Below, piece by piece: positions 1 through 9,724 of a stretch of DNA of 64,000 nt. The notes under the pieces were generated by a model that saw only the letters and a list, made by a program, of their open reading frames with translations, did not search any database and was not told where the DNA came from. Numbering within the stretch: position 1 is the first letter of the stretch; every line of letters begins with the position of its first letter. The stretch comes from SHZI01 sp041396045 (GTDB lineage: Bacteria; Pseudomonadota; Gammaproteobacteria; Steroidobacterales; GCA-2729495): positions 1-64,000 of the forward strand of contig JAWKZI010000012.1 in NCBI GenBank assembly GCA_041396045.1, in the 5' to 3' direction. The translations under genes were made by a program, and so were the position numbers.

Positions 1-593
1 TCACCGCACCTGGTGCCACGGCCAGGCACGCAAGCGCCTGTGCTGACGGCGGTCAGGCTCTGGTGGTCGGCACCACCGGCCTTGGATCTGCAGAGATAGC
101 AGCGCTGAAGGCAGCCGCAAGTCGGATCCCGGTGCTCTATGCCCGGAACATGAGCCTGGGTGTTGCGGTCCTCACCGAACTGGCCCGTCAGGCAGCCCGG
201 CTCCTTGATGCAGGCTACGACGTGGAGATTGCGGAAACTCATCATCGGCACAAGAAAGATGCGCCATCGGGCACGGCACTCCAGCTTGGGGAGGCCGTGG
301 CCTCGGCTCGCGGCTGGAAGCTTGGTGACGTTGCCGTCTTCGACCGCCCACGAATGGCAACCGCGGCGCGACCGGTAGAGGCCATTGGTTTCAGTTCGCT
401 GCGGGGTGGCGGGGTCATCGGCGACCACACTGTCATGCTGGCCGGTGCCGAGGAAGTGCTGGAATTAACCCACAGAGCCACCGACCGGGTCGTCTTTGCG
501 CGTGGCGCACTGCGGGCGGCCGAATGGCTGGTCGGGAAGCCGGCGGGCTTGTATACGCTGAGCGACGTTCTGGGATTGCCAGCGGTCGAATAG
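1..593 (+). CDS. dapB: 4-hydroxy-tetrahydrodipicolinate reductase, 3' part
   Basis: DapB reduces 4-hydroxy-tetrahydrodipicolinate with NAD(P)H in the cytoplasmic diaminopimelate/lysine pathway. The frame is open from base 3 to the stop at 591-593, and the 5' end lies outside the window. Visible family blocks are LVVGTTGL (end of the nucleotide-binding domain), EIAETHHRHKKDAPSGTA (catalytic His pair and Lys, then the substrate-binding GTA), and a C-terminal part resembling E. coli DapB (IGFSSLRGGGVIGDHTV, then ELTHRATDR). The first ATG seen, at 63, is internal. It lies upstream of carA on the same strand, a common gammaproteobacterial order. Identification is secure; only the N-terminus is missing. 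Confidence 0.95.
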   Translation, partial: TAPGATARHASACADGGQALVVGTTGLGSAEIAALKAAASRIPVLYARNMSLGVAVLTELARQAARLLDAGYDVEIAETHHRHKKDAPSGTALQLGEAVASARGWKLGDVAVFDRPRMATAARPVEAIGFSSLRGGGVIGDHTVMLAGAEEVLELTHRATDRVVFARGALRAAEWLVGKPAGLYTLSDVLGLPAVE

Positions 594-704
594 GGGTGTC
601 ACCCTTTGGCGGTTGTCGATTAGAATGTACCGGGTTCCCGAAGAGGTTGATTACCAGCGGGGTCGGCGCCAGATCGGGCGGTGACTGACACCTGCTACGC
701 CACC

Positions 705-749
705 ATGCGTCTTACACAAGCACAGCCACGCCGCAGGCAGACCGCCTGA
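705..749 (+). CDS. possible arginine-rich carA leader peptide (14 aa)
   Basis: A small ORF, MRLTQAQPRRRQTA, ends with TGA at 747-749, which overlaps the ATG of carA (TGATG). Four of its 14 codons are Arg, three of them consecutive (CGC CGC AGG). Because carAB supplies carbamoyl phosphate for arginine and pyrimidines, a translated Arg-rich leader could couple arginyl-tRNA supply to carA translation. No good Shine-Dalgarno sequence precedes the ATG, so this may be chance. Confidence 0.25.
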   Translation: MRLTQAQPRRRQTA

Positions 750-1926
750 TGGAACCCGCATTGCTGGCATTGCAGGATGGCACGGTGTTCTCCGGAATTT
801 CTGTTGGAGCGCCGGGCCGCACTATCGGCGAGGTCGTGTTCAATACCTCGATGACCGGTTACCAGGAAATCCTGACAGACCCGTCCTACTGCCGTCAGAT
901 TGTCACCCTGACTTACCCCCATATCGGCAATACGGCAACCAACAGCGAGGACCAGGAAAGCGAGAAGGTTTTTGCTGCGGGACTTGTGATCCGCGACCTG
1001 CCGGCTGTAGCCAGTAGCTGGCGGGCGGAAGTCTCGCTGCCTGAATATCTGCGGCGCGCCGGCGTGGTGGCCATTGCTGAGATTGATACGCGCAAGCTGA
1101 CCCGCATTCTGCGCGACAAGGGCGCCATGTCGGGCTGCATCATGACCGGAAAAGTGGATGCGAAAACGGCCGTGGACCATGCGCGCCGGTTCCCCGGCCT
1201 GGACGGTATGGATCTGGCTCGAATCGTCAGCGTGAAAGATGCTTACCAGTGGAATCTCGGGACGTCGTGGCCCCAACCGGCGCCAGTGCGACCCAAGCGC
1301 AGTGGTGGTTTCGAAGTGGTTGCCTACGACTTTGGCATCAAGCGCAACATTCTTCGCTTGCTGATTGATGAAATTGCCGGGTCACCGTCGTGCCTGCCGA
1401 GACACCGGCTGCCAAAGTCATGGCGTTGCGGCCCGATGGCGTGTTTCTGTCCAATGGTCCTGGCGATCCGCGGCCTTGTACCTATGCGATTGAAGCGGTC
1501 GGTCAGCTAATGGCCTCCGGTATTCCGATGTTTGGTATCTGTCTGGGCCACCAGTTTCTGGCTCTGGCCAGCGGTGCGCGTACCGTCAAAATGAAATTCG
1601 GCCACCATGGTGCCAACCATCCGGTGCAGGATCTGGATACCGGCAAGGTGATGATCACCAGCCAGAATCATGGCTTTGCCGTGGATGAGGCCTCCCTGCC
1701 CAACACCCTGCGTGCGACACATCGGTCACTATTTGATAATTCACTTCAGGGAATACAGAGAACTGATTGTTTAGCCTTTGGTTTTCAAGGCCACCCTGAA
1801 GCCAGCCCGGGGCCACACGACCTGCGCTCACTTTTTACCCGCTTTACGAGCCTGATGCGTATGCGAATCCAGCAGGAGTCAGCCGGCTCCACGGCGGCCC
1901 AGGATTCTGCGGCGACCACGCAGTAA
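749..1926 (+). CDS. carA: Carbamoyl-phosphate synthase small (glutaminase) subunit, one frameshift
   Basis: CarA hydrolyses glutamine and channels ammonia to CarB for carbamoyl phosphate synthesis, which feeds arginine and pyrimidine biosynthesis. The N-terminal part (ALLALQDGTVFSG, FNTSMTGYQEILTDPSY) is the CPSase small-chain domain. The C-terminal class I amidotransferase domain shows the nucleophile Cys in GICLGHQF and the His/Glu of GHPEASPG. The reading frame breaks near 1375-1382: the first part runs VVAYDFGIKRNILRLLIDE and the second resumes as VTVVPAETPAAKV one frame over, which fits one missing base. Corrected length is about 392 residues, slightly above the usual 380 or so. carB follows after about 110 bp. 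The gene is required for pyrimidine synthesis, so a sequencing indel is more likely than decay. Confidence 0.93.
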
Positions 1927-2037
1927 GGCGGGGCTGCAGCGATATCCAGGCGGCCATGCCTCAAGCGGTATGCCCGGACAATATCCCGGCGCCGGCGCGT
2001 CGTGCGCCCGGCCTTTTGATTGACGACGAGTAGCGAT

Positions 2038-5000
2038 ATGCCAAAGCGCACAGACCTCAAGAGCATCCTGATCATTGGCGCAGGGCCTATCGTCATCGGA
2101 CAGGCTTGCGAATTCGATTACTCCGGCGTGCAGGCCTGCAAGGCGCTGCGCGAGGAAGGCTTCAGGGTCATCCTCGTCAATTCGAATCCGGCCACGATCA
2201 TGACGGACCCGGAAATGGCGGACGCTGTCTATATCGAACCGGTCAACTGGCAGAGCGTTGCCGGGATCATCGAAAAGGAACGTCCGGATGCACTCTTGCC
2301 CACGATGGGCGGGCAAACCGCACTCAATTGTGCGCTCGACCTGGAACGTGAAGGTGTCCTCCGCAAATTCGACGTGGAGATGATTGGCGCCTCCCGCCAG
2401 GCAATCGATACCGCTGAAAATCGCGAGCTATTCCGTGATGCGATGCAGGAGATCGGCCTTGAAGTGGCACAAGCCGGCATCGCCCGCAACCTCGAGGACG
2501 CCATGGCCGTGCAGGCCACGGTCGGCTTTCCAACCGTTATCCGGCCTTCGTTCACGCTGGGTGGTAGTGGCGGTGGCATTGCCTACAACCGTGAGGAATT
2601 CGAGGTCATGGTGGCGCACGGCCTCGACCTCTCGCCAACTACCGAGGTCCTCCTTGAAGAGTCGGTGATTGGCTGGAAAGAGTTCGAGATGGAAGTTGTG
2701 CGGGACAAGGCCGACAACTGCATCATCATCTGTGCCATCGAAAACGTGGACGCCATGGGTGTGCACACCGGCGACTCCATTACTGTGGCGCCAGCCCAGA
2801 CGCTGACCGACAAGGAATACCAGCGGATGCGCGATGCCTCCATTGCGGTTCTGCGTCGTATCGGCGTCGATACCGGTGGCTCCAACGTGCAGTTTGCGAT
2901 CAATCCCGAGGACGGGCGGATGATCGTGATCGAGATGAATCCGAGGGTGTCCCGGTCCTCCGCATTGGCATCCAAGGCCACGGGATTTCCTATTGCCAAG
3001 GTGGCGGCCAAGCTGGCCGTGGGCTATACGCTGGACGAACTGCGCAATGACATTACCGGTGGTGCTACGCCGGCATCGTTTGAGCCGGCCATCGATTATG
3101 TCGTGACCAAAGTGCCGCGCTTCACCTTTGAAAAGTTTCCCGGTGCCAACAATCGCCTGACCACCCAGATGAAGTCGGTGGGCGAGGTGATGGCCATGGG
3201 CCGCACGTTCCAGGAGTCATTGCAGAAAGCACTTCGTGGTCTGGAAACAGGGATCAATGGCCTGGTCGAGAAGCTGCCGGCCGACCCGGCCGAGGAAGAT
3301 CTGGACCTGCTGCGGCGGGAACTGGCGATGCCGGGACCTGACCGTATTCTGTATGTGGGTGATGCCTTCCGGCATGGCATGTCCCGTGACGAGGTTGCGC
3401 GCCTGAGCGGAATCGATCCGTGGTTTCTGGCCCAGATCGAGGACCTGATCAGCTGGGAGGCACAGGTGAAATCCACCGGGATGTCGCTGCTCCAGGGTGG
3501 GTCGCTGCGCATACTGAAGCGCAAGGGATTCTCTGATGGCCGGCTGGCGACCTTGCTGGGTATCAAGGAGAGCATCGTACGCCAGACACGATTGAAAGCT
3601 GGCGTGCGCCCCGTGTTCAAACGAGTGGATAGCTGTGCGGCGGAGTTCGCCACAACCACGACCTACCTCTACTCAACGTACGAGGAAGAGTGCGAGGCCG
3701 AGCCGACGGAGCGCGACAAGATCATGATTCTTGGCGGTGGCCCGAATCGTATCGGCCAGGGTATCGAGTTTGACTATTGCTGCGTGCATGCGGCGATGGC
3801 ACTGCGTGAGATTGGCTATGAAGCGATCATGGTCAATTGCAACCCCGAGACGGTCTCCACGGACTACGACACCTCGGACCGCCTGTATTTCGAACCACTC
3901 ACCTTCGAAGACGTCATGGAGATTGTCGACCTGGAGCGTCCCAAGGGTGTGATCGTTCAGTTTGGTGGCCAGACTCCGCTCAAACTGGCGCGCGCGCTGG
4001 AACAGGCCGGCGTACCGATCATCGGTACAAGTCCCGAGTCCATTGATATCGCGGAGGATCGCGAGCTGTTTCAGGGGCTGGTGCGGCGTCTGGGTTTGCG
4101 CCAGCCACCCAATTGCACTGCGCGCACCCCGGATGAGGCGGTACGCCTGGCTGCTGATGTGGGGTTCCCGCTGGTTATCCGGCCCTCCTTTGTGCTGGGT
4201 GGCCGGGCCATGGAGGTCGTGCACACCGAAGATGATCTTCGTCTGTACATGAAAGATGCCGTCAATGTCTCTCCGGAGAGTCCGGTGCTCCTGGATCGCT
4301 TTCTGGATCTTGCCGTCGAAGTTGATGTAGATCTGGTCAGTGATGGCACGGACGTGCTAATTGGCGCCATCATGGAGCATATAGAGCAAGCTGGCGTACA
4401 TTCCGGTGATTCGAGCTGTTCGCTGCCTCCGGTAACACTCAGCCAGGAGGTGCAGGCCGAACTGATCGATCAGGTCACCAAACTGGCGAAGGCGCTCAAT
4501 GTGGTTGGCCTGATGAACACGCAGTTTGCCATTCAGAACGGCATCATCTATCTGCTGGAGGTGAATCCACGAGCGTCGCGCACGGTGCCTTTTGTTTCCA
4601 AGGCGATTGGTTTGCCGCTGGCCAAGGTGGCGGCCAAGACCATGGTGAATATTTCGCTGGCAGCGCAGAACGCCACCACGCAGCGGATTCCGGAGTTCTT
4701 TTCGGTAAAGGAGGCAGTATTTCCCTTCGTGAAATTCCCGGAGGCGGATCCCATCCTCGGGCCTGAAATGAAGTCTACCGGCGAGGTGATGGGCACCGGC
4801 AAGACCTTCGCTGAAGCCTATGCCAAGGCGCAGATTGCCTCGGGTGTGGTGCTGCCACAGCGCGGTACGGCTTTCCTGTCGGTACGCGACCGCGACAAGC
4901 CTGCCGCCGTCAAGCTGGCGCAAATTCTGGTCGATCGTGGCTTTGACATTATTGCGACCGGCGGTACGGCTGTAGAACTCGCGAAGGCTGGGGTAGCCTG

Positions 5001-5262
5001 CAGGCGTGTCAACAAGGTACGTGAAGGCAGGCCGCATGTGGTCGACATGATAAAAAATGATGAGATTGAACTTATCGTTAACACCACGGAAGGAAAGCAG
5101 GCCATTCGGGAATCACATTCAATTCGCAGTGCCGCCGTGCACCGCAAGGTCACCTACTACACGACGATGCCGGCAGCGCTGGCAACCAGCTATGCCCTTG
5201 ATCATCTGGAAGGTGGTAGCGTGAACAAGCTTCAGGATCTACATGCAGGGATTGTGACGTGA
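2038..5262 (+). CDS. carB: Carbamoyl-phosphate synthase large subunit
   Basis: CarB makes carbamoyl phosphate from bicarbonate, ammonia and two ATP. The ORF is intact at 1,074 residues, almost exactly the E. coli length (1,073). It has the duplicated ATP-grasp architecture: a first half beginning MPKRTDLKSILIIGAGPI, and a homologous second half beginning near residue 560 with KIMILGGGPNRIGQGIEFDY. A C-terminal MGS-like allosteric domain spans roughly residues 935-1074 (GTAFLSVRDRDK, then IATGGTAVELAKAGV). ATG 2038 is preferred to the in-frame TTG at 2020 because MPKRTD is the normal family N-terminus. The greA start overlaps its stop by 4 bp, so the two are probably co-transcribed. Confidence 0.97.
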   Translation: MPKRTDLKSILIIGAGPIVIGQACEFDYSGVQACKALREEGFRVILVNSNPATIMTDPEMADAVYIEPVNWQSVAGIIEKERPDALLPTMGGQTALNCALDLEREGVLRKFDVEMIGASRQAIDTAENRELFRDAMQEIGLEVAQAGIARNLEDAMAVQATVGFPTVIRPSFTLGGSGGGIAYNREEFEVMVAHGLDLSPTTEVLLEESVIGWKEFEMEVVRDKADNCIIICAIENVDAMGVHTGDSITVAPAQTLTDKEYQRMRDASIAVLRRIGVDTGGSNVQFAINPEDGRMIVIEMNPRVSRSSALASKATGFPIAKVAAKLAVGYTLDELRNDITGGATPASFEPAIDYVVTKVPRFTFEKFPGANNRLTTQMKSVGEVMAMGRTFQESLQKALRGLETGINGLVEKLPADPAEEDLDLLRRELAMPGPDRILYVGDAFRHGMSRDEVARLSGIDPWFLAQIEDLISWEAQVKSTGMSLLQGGSLRILKRKGFSDGRLATLLGIKESIVRQTRLKAGVRPVFKRVDSCAAEFATTTTYLYSTYEEECEAEPTERDKIMILGGGPNRIGQGIEFDYCCVHAAMALREIGYEAIMVNCNPETVSTDYDTSDRLYFEPLTFEDVMEIVDLERPKGVIVQFGGQTPLKLARALEQAGVPIIGTSPESIDIAEDRELFQGLVRRLGLRQPPNCTARTPDEAVRLAADVGFPLVIRPSFVLGGRAMEVVHTEDDLRLYMKDAVNVSPESPVLLDRFLDLAVEVDVDLVSDGTDVLIGAIMEHIEQAGVHSGDSSCSLPPVTLSQEVQAELIDQVTKLAKALNVVGLMNTQFAIQNGIIYLLEVNPRASRTVPFVSKAIGLPLAKVAAKTMVNISLAAQNATTQRIPEFFSVKEAVFPFVKFPEADPILGPEMKSTGEVMGTGKTFAEAYAKAQIASGVVLPQRGTAFLSVRDRDKPAAVKLAQILVDRGFDIIATGGTAVELAKAGVACRRVNKVREGRPHVVDMIKNDEIELIVNTTEGKQAIRESHSIRSAAVHRKVTYYTTMPAALATSYALDHLEGGSVNKLQDLHAGIVT

Positions 5263-5735
5263 GCAGGGTTCCGCTGACTGTCTCTGGTGCGGAAAAAATG
5301 CGCGAGGAAATCCGGACCCTGAAGTCCGAGGCCCGGCCACGCGTAATTCAGGCCATTGCGGAAGCGCGTGGTCACGGCGACCTCAAGGAAAATGCCGAAT
5401 ATCATTCGGCCAAGGAAGACAGGGATTTATCGAGGGGCGGATCAGGGAGCTTGAAAGCCAGCTTGGAAATGCTGAAGTGATCGACGTGGCGCGCCTGGTC
5501 GGCAATCCCAAGGTCGTTTTCGGCGCCACTGTCAGCCTGGTCGATGAAGACGATGGCACGGCCAGCCGGTATCAGATTGTCGGCGAGTATGAAGCTGGAC
5601 ATGAAGCTTGGCAAGATCTCCATTACATCGCCGCTGGCGCGGGCACTTATTGGCAAGGTCGAGGGCGATGTTGCTTCATTTGTGGTGCCGGCTGGCGAGA
5701 AGAACCTGGAAATCGTCAAGGTTGAATATATTTGA
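5259..5735 (+). CDS. greA: Transcription elongation factor GreA, two frameshifts
   Basis: GreA rescues backtracked RNA polymerase by stimulating transcript cleavage through the secondary channel. The N-terminal coiled coil is recognisable: MSRVPLTVSGAEKMREE, then EARGHGDLKENAEYHSAKED, which holds the acidic tip residues. The frame breaks near 5421; the next frame continues as GFIEGRIRELESQLGNAEVI and the start of the C-terminal FKBP-like domain (VVFGATVSLVDEDDG). It breaks again near 5594, after which KLGKISITSPLARALIGK runs to the C-terminal KVEYI. Corrected length is about 158 residues, normal for GreA. The start is a GTG overlapping the carB stop. carB-greA is a usual gammaproteobacterial pair. 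The two breaks look like one missing and one extra base. Confidence 0.9.
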
Positions 5736-5746
5736 GGCGACCTGGC

Positions 5747-6055
5747 CTATGGCACCAGCAATCGACTGCCGGAGGGCTGGGGCCGGTGCAGTACGGCCAC
5801 GTTCCCGATACGGGTGATCACTGTAGCGCTGCTGCTTTCAGCAATGGATTTGATCATGGCATCCCGGCTGCTGCGATCAGCAACAGTAATCTTGATCTTG
5901 ATCAACTCATGATGGCCGAGTGCCAAATCCACTTCGTTGAGCACGGCGGCAGTAATCCCGGCATTACCCACGCGCACGATCGGCTCCAGGGCATGGGCCA
6001 GTCCGCGCAGTTGTTTCTTCTGCTGCGCTGTCAGTACATCTGGCACGTTGCTCAT
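5747..6055 (-). CDS. yhbY: YhbY-family (CRM domain) ribosome-assembly RNA-binding protein
   Basis: This is a small CRS1/YhbY (CRM) domain protein that binds pre-50S ribosomal particles. From ATG 6055 the product is about 102 residues: LTAQQKKQLRGLAHALEPIV, VGNAGITAAVLNEVDLAL, HELIKIKITV, TRIGNVAVLHRP. The conserved elements are the GxxG-like loop (VGNAGIT), the basic strand KIKI, and the terminal IG..AVL.R motif. A longer in-frame start at 6112 would add 19 non-conserved residues and run into the rlmE promoter region. The gene is divergent from rlmE and convergent with greA, the same arrangement as greA-yhbY-rlmE-ftsH in E. coli. Confidence 0.93.
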   Translation of the reverse strand: MSNVPDVLTAQQKKQLRGLAHALEPIVRVGNAGITAAVLNEVDLALGHHELIKIKITVADRSSRDAMIKSIAESSSATVITRIGNVAVLHRPQPSGSRLLVP

Positions 6056-6114
6056 CGCGCAGCAGTATAACTGCTGCCTGTTCCGTATTAATTGTTTCGG
6101 CTGTACATCCACTC

Positions 6115-6735
6115 ATGAGCCGCAATTCATCCAGTTCGCGCTGGAAGGCCCGCCAGGCCCGTGACCCGTTCGTCAAGCAGGCCCGGGAGCAGGGTGGCGT
6201 TCCCGTGCAGTATTCAAACTATCGGAGCTGCACGGACGTGAACGATTGCTGAAACCGGGCTCCGTGGTGGTAGATCTAGGTGCAGCGCCGGGCGCCTGGA
6301 GCCAGTTCGCGGCGGATCTGGCCGGTCCCGCGGGTCGGGTGATCGCGCTCGACCTGCTTCCCATGGCAGCAATTCCCGGTGTGGAGGTCCTCCAGGGGGA
6401 TTTTCGTGAAGAAGAAGACCCTGAATGCACTCCCGGCGACGCTGGCCGGTGCCCCGGTAGACCTTGTGTTATCCGATATGGCCCCCAATATGAGTGGTAC
6501 GCGAGTCGTGGATCAGCCCCGGACAATGTATCTGGCGGAAATGGCTGCCGACTTTGCTGCCCAGGTCTTGCGCCCGGGCGGCAATCTCGTGGTAAAGCTC
6601 TTCCAGGGGGAAGGCTTTCAGGAATATGTGGAGAATGCCCGAACCCGGTTTGGCTCGGTTCGCCTGCGGAAGCCCGCTGCTTCACGTTCGGGAAACCGGG
6701 AGACTTATCTGGTAGCCAGGAACTTTAGGTTGTAG
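6115..6735 (+). CDS. rlmE: 23S rRNA (uridine-2552-2'-O)-methyltransferase, two frameshifts
   Basis: RlmE/FtsJ uses SAM to methylate the 2'-O of U2552 of 23S rRNA late in 50S assembly. From ATG 6115 the product starts MSRNSSSSRWKARQARDPFV. The frame changes near 6197, where WRSRAVFKLSELHGRERLLK follows in the next frame, and again near 6412, after LLPMAAIPGVEVLQGDFRE and before LPATLAGAPVDLVLSDMAPN. Motif I (VVDLGAAPGAWSQ) and the catalytic tetrad can be placed: Lys in RAVFKL, Asp in LSDMAPN and Lys in LVVKLFQGEGF. Corrected length is about 206 residues, normal for the family. ftsH lies downstream, as in most gammaproteobacteria. Confidence 0.92.
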
Positions 6736-6877
6736 TAGGGTCTAAAAAGTCGGCTTGCGTCAGCTATTTGGCGCCGGTGGCCAGCGCTACGGATACAGTC
6801 GGTGAGCTGCCAGATCCCAAACGCCAAAGCCATGAACAATTTGCAAATGACACCAAGCCAAGGAGAGGCCAATTCCC

Positions 6878-8848
6878 GTGCTGAATGACCTGGCCAAAAA
6901 CATCATCCTCTGGATCGTTATCGCCATTGTATTGCTGGCGGTATTTCAGAGTTTCGGCTCCGGCAATCGCCAGCCCGATACGATCGAGTACTCCGAATTC
7001 CTGAATCTCGTAGACAACGGACAGGTGACGAAGGTCGTGTTCGAGGGTGACGTAATCCGCGGGACTCGCTCGACCGGCGAACCGTTCTCCACCCTGAGCC
7101 CGGAGACCGACAACACTGCGCTGATCGGCGACCTGAAGACACACAATGTGAGCATCGCCGCTACGCCGCCCAAGGGCCAGCCATTTCTTGTCAGCCTGTT
7201 TCTGAACTCATTTCCGGTTCTGCTGCTGATCGGCGTCTGGGTGTACTTCATGCGCCAGATGCAGGGCGGCGCCGGTGGCCGCGGGGCCATGTCGTTTGGC
7301 AAGAGTCGCGCACGCCTGCTCGGTGAAGACCAGATCAAGATCACGTTCACAGATGTGGCGGGCGTCGAAGAAGCCAAGGAAGAAGTTTCGGAGATTGTCG
7401 ATTTTCTGAAGGATCCGGCCAAGTTCCAGCGACTGGGCGGCAAAATCCCGAAGGGGGTCCTGATGGTCGGATCGCCGGGTACGGGTAAAACGTTACTTGC
7501 CCGGGCGATTGCCGGTGAAGCCAAGGTCCCGTTTTTTACAATTTCAGGGTCGGATTTCGTCGAGATGTTTGTGGGCGTGGGCGCGTCCCGTGTCCGCGAC
7601 ATGTTTGAGCAGGCGAAGAAGCATGCGCCCTGCATCATCTTCATCGATGAGATCGATGCGGTCGGACGTCATCGTGGGGCTGGCCTGGGTGGCGGCCATG
7701 ATGAGCGCGAGCAGACCCTGAACCAGTTGCTGGTGGAAATGGACGGTTTCGAGGGCAATGAAGGCATTATTGTCATCGCTGCAACGAACCGGCCAGACGT
7801 ACTGGATCCTGCATTGCTGCGCCCGGGCCGGTTCGACCGCCAGGTTGTGGTGCCGCTACCGGATGTTCGTGGTCGCGAACAGATACTCAAGGTGCACATG
7901 CGAAAGGTTCCGCTTTCGGATGATGTGCGGCCTGGCATTATTGCGCGCGGCACTCCCGGATTTTCCGGCGCAGATCTCGCCAACCTCGTGAATGAGGCGG
8001 CGCTGTTTGCTGCTCGTGCCAACCGGCGCACTGTCGGCATGGAAGATTTCGAGAAAGCCAAGGACAAAATCATGATGGGCGCGGAGCGGCGCTCCATGGT
8101 CATGAGTGAGGACGAGCGCAAGCTGACGGCCTATCACGAGGCCGGGCACGCGATCGTCGGCCTGTCAGTTCCGGACCATGATCCGGTCTACAAGGTGTCG
8201 ATCATCCCGCGTGGCCGGGCTCTCGGCATCACCATGTTCCTGCCCGAAGAGGATCGCTACAGCTACAGCAAGCGTCGCCTCAACAGTTCGATTGCCAGTC
8301 TCTTTGGTGGCCGGATTGCCGAGCAGCTCATTTTCGGCGCAGATGCGGTGACTACCGGCGCATCGAATGATATTGAGCGTGCCACCGATATCGCGCGGAA
8401 CATGGTCACCAAGTGGGGCCTGTCTGACCGGCTCGGGCCGCTGACCTATGCCGAGGAAGATGGCGAGGTCTTTCTTGGCCGTACAGTGGCGCAACACAAG
8501 CAGGTCTCTGACGTCACCGTTCATGCCATTGATGAGGAGGTTCGCCTGATCATCGATACCAATTACGCCCTGGCTACAGAGATTCTGACCACCCACCTTG
8601 ATCAGTTGCATGCAATGGCCAGCGCGTTGGTCAAATACGAGACCATCGATGAGGGGCAGATTCGCGACATCATGGCCGGCAAGGAGCCGCAACCCCCCGA
8701 GGGTTGGGATGATTCCGGCCCTGGTGCTCCAGCCTTTGGCGGCGGCAAGACGGCGGACGACACCAAGAGTGGCGTGAAGGGTGAGCCGGGAATTGGTGGC
8801 CCTGCCAGCCAGCACCGGACTGGCCAACATGGTCCCGGCCCGTCCTGA
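6878..8848 (+). CDS. ftsH: ATP-dependent zinc metalloprotease FtsH
   Basis: FtsH is a membrane-anchored AAA+ protease that degrades unassembled membrane proteins and regulators such as LpxC. The intact 656-residue ORF starts at GTG 6878 with an AGGAGA ribosome-binding site at 6861. It shows an N-terminal membrane helix (residues about 8-26), a periplasmic domain, and a second helix (about 101-125). The AAA domain has Walker A GSPGTGKT (Ser replaces the usual Pro), Walker B IIFIDEIDAVGR, and the second region of homology ATNRPDVLDPALLRPGRFD. The zinc site is HEAGH near residue 420. The tail is Gly/Pro/His-rich and poorly conserved. folP follows after a short gap. Confidence 0.97.
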   Translation: MLNDLAKNIILWIVIAIVLLAVFQSFGSGNRQPDTIEYSEFLNLVDNGQVTKVVFEGDVIRGTRSTGEPFSTLSPETDNTALIGDLKTHNVSIAATPPKGQPFLVSLFLNSFPVLLLIGVWVYFMRQMQGGAGGRGAMSFGKSRARLLGEDQIKITFTDVAGVEEAKEEVSEIVDFLKDPAKFQRLGGKIPKGVLMVGSPGTGKTLLARAIAGEAKVPFFTISGSDFVEMFVGVGASRVRDMFEQAKKHAPCIIFIDEIDAVGRHRGAGLGGGHDEREQTLNQLLVEMDGFEGNEGIIVIAATNRPDVLDPALLRPGRFDRQVVVPLPDVRGREQILKVHMRKVPLSDDVRPGIIARGTPGFSGADLANLVNEAALFAARANRRTVGMEDFEKAKDKIMMGAERRSMVMSEDERKLTAYHEAGHAIVGLSVPDHDPVYKVSIIPRGRALGITMFLPEEDRYSYSKRRLNSSIASLFGGRIAEQLIFGADAVTTGASNDIERATDIARNMVTKWGLSDRLGPLTYAEEDGEVFLGRTVAQHKQVSDVTVHAIDEEVRLIIDTNYALATEILTTHLDQLHAMASALVKYETIDEGQIRDIMAGKEPQPPEGWDDSGPGAPAFGGGKTADDTKSGVKGEPGIGGPASQHRTGQHGPGPS

Positions 8849-8893
8849 GACCAGTCGGCTGAAGACGGTCTGCCGAATTACATTCATCCACCA

Positions 8894-9724
8894 TTGAACT
8901 TCAGGCGGCGGTCCGTTCCGGATCGCTGCCTCGTCATGGGCGTGCTCAATGTCACGCCAGACTCCTTTTCGGACGGCGGCCTTTACCTGGATGAGCAACT
9001 GGCCATCGATCAAGGCCTGGCGATGGTGGCGGCCGGGGCCGACATCATTGATATCGGCGGTGAATCCACCCGGCCAGGCGCCGAGTCGCCGGGGCAGGAA
9101 GAAGAACTACGGCGGGTGATCCCGGTAGTCCGGGCACTGCGCCGGCAGTGCGATGTACTGGTATCAGTCGACTCCAGCGACCCGGTCGTCTTCAAGGCGG
9201 CAGCAGAGGCCGGTGCAGACATGTTGAATGACGTACGGGCACTGTCGCGGCCGGGCGCTCTGGAGGCGGCGGTAGCTTGCGGAATTCCTGTCTGCATTGC
9301 TCATATGCAGGGCACGCCAGCCAGCATGCAGCGCGACCCGCACTATGACGATGTTGTCGCCGAAGTTTTTGGCTTCCTCCAGCAACTTGCCCACAAGTTT
9401 GTGAACGCTGGCTTGGACGCCGGCTCACTTATACTTGATCCTGGTTTCGGTTTCGGCAAGACGCTGAAGCATAACGTCGACCTTCTGCGGAACCTCCACG
9501 ATCTGGTCAATAGCGGCTGGCCTGTAATGGCTGGCTTGTCGAGGAAGTCGATGATCGGGCAGCTACTGGGTGACCCTTCTGTGGCAGCGATCGACCGACT
9601 GGGCGGTAGCCTGGCGCTGGCGCTGCAAGCGCGATTTGAAGGAGCACGGATTGTGCGCGTACATGACGTCGGCCCAACCGTACAGGCATTTCGGGTAATG
9701 GACGGTCTGGAGAATTGCGAATGA
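8894..9724 (+). CDS. folP: Dihydropteroate synthase
   Basis: FolP condenses p-aminobenzoate with dihydropterin pyrophosphate in folate synthesis and is the sulfonamide target. The ORF (about 276 residues) contains VMGVLNVTPDSFSDGG near the N-terminus, DIGGESTRPGAE, SVDSSDPVV, the DP-rich LILDPGFGFGKT, and the C-terminal RVHDVGPT. The only ordinary start in the open frame after the ftsH stop is TTG 8894; no ATG or GTG is available, so the start codon is TTG or the 5' end has an error. The stop overlaps the glmM ATG (ATGA at 9721-9724), indicating translational coupling in the ftsH-folP-glmM operon. Confidence 0.95.
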   Translation: MNFRRRSVPDRCLVMGVLNVTPDSFSDGGLYLDEQLAIDQGLAMVAAGADIIDIGGESTRPGAESPGQEEELRRVIPVVRALRRQCDVLVSVDSSDPVVFKAAAEAGADMLNDVRALSRPGALEAAVACGIPVCIAHMQGTPASMQRDPHYDDVVAEVFGFLQQLAHKFVNAGLDAGSLILDPGFGFGKTLKHNVDLLRNLHDLVNSGWPVMAGLSRKSMIGQLLGDPSVAAIDRLGGSLALALQARFEGARIVRVHDVGPTVQAFRVMDGLENCE

